Source: Salminus brasiliensis (Eukaryota; Chordata; Actinopteri; Characiformes; Bryconidae). Taken from it: a stretch of DNA of 64,000 nt. Position 1 is the first letter of the stretch. The number at the start of each line of letters is the position of its first letter. A program made the position numbers and the translations under genes. The DNA lies in the NCBI RefSeq assembly GCF_030463535.1, contig NC_132887.1, forward strand, positions 18,333,358 to 18,397,357, in the 5' to 3' direction. Shown piece by piece: positions 60,966 through 64,000 of this stretch. Under the pieces are notes generated by a model. The model was not told the DNA's origin, ran no database searches, and saw only the letters and a list, made by a program, of their open reading frames with translations.

Positions 60966-62374
60966 CAAATATAAGTTAATATGTTTCGAGCTTAAAAATA
61001 AAATGTGTGCCGTGTCAAGCTTCAAACTATCTTGTTTCAATCTGGAATAGCCAGACATGTACTGTGCATTGTGGTTAGTTTAGCGCTAAGGCTATTTGAC
61101 TGAGTTTAGCGAAGCTAACAAAATGTAGCTACTGCCATCGAGCCCTCCCACCAAGGCCCATCAGTATTACGCCATGATTCATGTGCTTGGCGGTCCGCCC
61201 ATAATTTCATCCTACCTGGACTTTCTGCATTTCATCATTGCGGTCAGAAAGTTTGGTATTTATAATGTTTTATTGTATTTTTAATGTTAAATGTTTGATT
61301 TAACTGCATTATATAATCTCATCTACCTGTTCAAATTATGTCTGTCTGTAAAGGCGCGCTGTGGTGGGACAGGTCTACAGCTATGTCTATTAATATGCTC
61401 TACAGCAGGACATCACGATAAGGTCTGACAACTCGACAGAACACCGCCCTTGCCCTTAATGTTTGTGTGTTTGGTGGTATACTTATTATTTTAATAAGCT
61501 TAGCTAGCTAATTAGATCCTTATTATTATTGTTATCCTGTCTTGCCTTCATGTAAAAGCTTAGAGAAGCTAGCTAACAAAATGTAGCCTCTGCACTTCTA
61601 CTCGTTTTGTGAGATTTATGGCCCAAACTGAAGCTCTGGGTCTAATAGTCATGGTTCACCACTGTTTGTTATTAGTATTGTTTAAAATGTATATATCTAC
61701 TCTACAGGTTTATCCAAGGCCAGGACTGCTGTTTGTAATCATGGACGTTTGAGCAGTTCTGAATGAAACAGGATGAATCAGCAAACAACAAACTGAATTT
61801 AAGTCCGAATTTATAGATTAACATAAACATGTTATTTTTTTCTTTAAATAGTGCTTGAGCACCACAATGAATAAACACTGATAAACATACAACACAGTAT
61901 ACCTGAACTGTGACCTTCAGTCACATTATATGAATATGAATGTATAAAAATACACTGTTGACTCTGAACACCATGAATACAGTTCAGGACATGCAGGAAC
62001 ATGTACTGTATAATTTAGTGTAAACATACCATGAATGAGAAAACAGCAGAGATAAAATGACCCTCTGTGATTTTGTTGACTTTATTCTGTGAATCTTGCT
62101 GAGCTGAAGGACAACGTACATCACACTCACACTCACACACACACACACAATTAGACACAACAGCTGCATTGTGCCTCAAGGACCTCATTCTGGCAGATGG
62201 AACTTCCAGGATTTCTTCTTTCTGTCTTCACCACTTTTGAAGTTCATATGGTTCCCACAATGGGTGATTATGTTAGTTCCTGTTATCACCACTATGAACA
62301 ATTCTGTTGAATACACCCTTAAAAACAGTGTTCTTCAATGGTTCTTTAGGAAAGGTGAAGAACGTTTGAATTTG
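60966..62374. other. Intergenic, promoter-like region to minisatellite
   Basis: It contains two related phrases, AGCGAAGCTAACAAAATGTA (61108) and AGAAGCTAGCTAACAAAATG (61563), suggesting a small duplication, and a CA tract at 62124-62149. A frame near 61160-61270 (MIHVLGGPPIISSYLDFL) is open but lacks splice or homology support. Confidence 0.5.
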
Positions 62375-62650
62375 TTAAATGATTCTTTGCCTGGTTAAAT
62401 GATTCTTTGCCTGGGTAAATTATCTTTTTTGCCTGGTTAAATGATTCTTTGCCTGGGTAAATGATCTTTTTTGCCTGGTTAAATGATTCTTTGCCTGGTT
62501 AAATGATTCTTTGCCTGGGTAAATGATCTTTTTTGCCTGGTTAAATGATTCTTTGCCTGGTTAAATGATTCTTTGGCTGGTTAAATGATTCTTTCTCTGG
62601 GTAAAAGGTTCTTTGTCTGGCTTAATGTTTCTTTGCATGGTTAAATGGTT
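62375..62650 (+). repeat. 20/22-bp minisatellite between dglucy and gpr68
   Basis: About 13.5 units alternate between TTAAATGATTCTTTGCCTGG (20 bp) and GTAAATGATCTTTTTTGCCTGG-type (22 bp). The last four units are diverged. It is non-coding in all frames. Confidence 0.9.
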
Positions 62651-62805
62651 ATAAAAATGACACGAGGATCTCGCCATACATTATGGTGTACTGCCACACT
62701 AGCCTTATCATATTTTCTGTAGTTGTCATTAATGTTTGACATGGTGGTAGTCAAAAGGAATATTTTAAAAACTTATTCTAATAAGTTTAATTAGATCATT
62801 ATAAT

Positions 62806-62809
62806 AATA

Positions 62810-62852
<43 letters not shown>
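62806..62852. repeat. (ATT)n microsatellite
   Basis: About 14 ATT units after ATAATAATAATT, 150 bp beyond the 20/22-bp minisatellite. Confidence 0.95.
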
Positions 62853-62854
<2 letters not shown>

Positions 62855-63795
62855 TCCCTGCCTTGCCTTCATGTAAAATTGGTGCTCAGCAAAAGTTCAC
62901 TAAAATCTGGGGCTCCTTCCTTGATCATCATGCATGAACAGCCATTAAATTTGTGAAGAAACACCCTAATTCTGTTTGTTTTTTATTGTTTCTGCATCAT
63001 TTATGCACTCCCATCCAACTGCCATATAAACACTGTGGGTGCACATTACATATGATGTATAATAGTCTGGCCTGTTCTGTTTTGTGCAGTTTGTTCCACC
63101 TCAGTTATTTAATAATTCATGCATGAAGTAATTAAGAAAACCTTTTCACAAATGTTCTATATAGCAGTGTGTCTAAAACCAGTCCTCATGACAATTTTCT
63201 CACATCGTTTCATATCCAAATGCTCTGATTTAATCTTAAACATTTAATTATGATGCCTTTAACATAAAAAAAAAAGTTTAAAAAAATCCCCCTTTAACTG
63301 ACCTGGCCTTTCATACCAGTCCTGTACACCTGTTCATCATTGTAACTTTCACTCAGTATGCTGCAGAAATGCACTTAACTGGCCTCCAGGGCTAGCTCTT
63401 GTTGTCTCTGTAGGTTCATGTCAGTTCTGTACATAATTGGGATGTATTTTGTTGAAGTGTCTATCACAGACATACATCTCGTAGATTTCTTCCTTTAAGC
63501 TTAGTGATGGCTTCAGTCTTGGAAATGTTTTTAGAATTGATGTTTTGAAAAACGAGACTTGGGCAGCAAGGCCAATTCCTCCCTTAAACCTCAAATGTCA
63601 ACCATCAGTTATTGTCAAGGCAGCAGTCCCTGAGAGTACAACACAAACACCACAAAATAACCACACAAATCACTCAGTTTCAGAACAAAGATGAGCCTAG
63701 AACATACCAGCAAACCCATGCTAACATCCTCTGCTGCACCTTTCCCTTTTCGACTTGGAGTTCAACAAAATAGTCCTGTTGGAAACCACAGGTGT
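62853..63795. other. Probable gpr68 3' UTR and intergenic sequence
   Basis: It lies downstream of the gpr68 stop on the reverse strand. A reverse-strand AATAAA (TTTATT at 62982-62987) could end the transcript about 810 bp after the stop. No other gene is seen. Confidence 0.4.
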
Positions 63796-64000
63796 TCAGA
63801 TTTCAGTTTTGGCCTGGGGCAGCAGTGTCACCACGGTGGTGCCTGCCCCGTTGTCGTTGGGTGCTGTCGCTCCGTTGGAGTTTGGGCTGTATCTGCCCTC
63901 GCATTTACAACAGCAGAAGATGTGGGTGCAGGCCTCCAGGGCCTGCTGAATGCCACGCTGAGCACTTTCACTCACAAAGCAATAGAGCATTGGGTCGGCC
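63796..64000 (-). CDS. gpr68: Proton-sensing G-protein-coupled receptor, C-terminal end only (probably GPR68/OGR1)
   Basis: The reverse strand, entering from the right edge, reads ADPMLYCFVSESAQRGIQQA, continues into a Cys-rich stretch (CTHIFCCCKCEG), then a polar tail ending LLPQAKTEI and a stop. DPMLYCF is the DPxxY form of the TM7 NPxxY motif used by the GPR4/GPR65/GPR68 family, and FVSE matches GPR68. The Cys cluster after helix 8 could be palmitoylated. In human 14q32.11 GPR68 is convergent with DGLUCY, exactly as here. Only the last 67 residues are visible, so GPR4-like paralogues cannot be excluded from sequence alone. Confidence 0.75.
   Translation of the reverse strand, partial: ADPMLYCFVSESAQRGIQQALEACTHIFCCCKCEGRYSPNSNGATAPNDNGAGTTVVTLLPQAKTEI

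Noticed and set aside
62375..62650. Regular repeats considered as a CRISPR-like array
   Set aside because: There are no unique spacers; units are directly abutting, and the genome is a vertebrate.

Overview
The window is teleost fish nuclear DNA. It has spliced vertebrate genes with GT-AG introns, abundant GT/TA/CT microsatellites, many Tc1-like transposons and tRNA-derived SINEs. The repeat mix suggests an otophysan such as a characiform or catfish, but that is inference. There are no bacterial operons, CRISPR arrays or rRNA genes.

Three protein-coding host genes are supported. (1) slc24a4 (K+-dependent Na+/Ca2+ exchanger NCKX4) lies on the + strand. Sixteen coding exons run from 134 to 32962; the first exon(s) lie upstream of the window. 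Intron 2 alone is 16.8 kb and carries several transposon remnants and a GC-rich block. The 3' UTR follows, with a candidate poly(A) signal at 33564. (2) dglucy (mitochondrial D-glutamate cyclase, C14orf159-like) lies on the + strand. Thirteen coding exons between 41722 and 56554 give a complete 649-residue protein, with a poly(A) signal at 57212. (3) At the right edge, on the - strand, is the C-terminal end of a proton-sensing GPCR, most likely gpr68 (63796 to the window end). The dglucy/gpr68 tail-to-tail pair matches human 14q32.11, and slc24a4 is on the same human chromosome band region, so this is a compacted vertebrate synteny block.

Between and inside the genes are three large Tc1/mariner elements. 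One at 39864-41469 has 198-bp terminal inverted repeats that I find identical, plus an uninterrupted 354-aa transposase. One at 57743-59337 has an uninterrupted 340-aa transposase with D153/D244/E279. One at 44170-45518, inside a dglucy intron, has a damaged 309-aa ORF. Older material includes degenerate Tc1 copies (about 7790, 10290, 11790, 17411, 36835, 47205 and 55110), a hAT-type MITE family with recognisable 8-bp target duplications (5715-6068, 14169-14524 plus fragments), a hAT-like non-autonomous element downstream of slc24a4, two tRNA-type SINEs, and LINE fragments including an internally deleted reverse-transcriptase pseudogene just upstream of dglucy exon 5.

I found no clearly new multi-gene biological system. 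The observations most worth checking are the intact Tc1 elements, a diverged ~48-bp tandem array in the presumed dglucy 5' region, a telomere-like core enclosed by inverted repeats, a (TG)n tract abutting an slc24a4 splice acceptor, a possible unannotated first exon near 60.8 kb, and the full-length N-terminal domain of fish dglucy compared with the shortened human protein.
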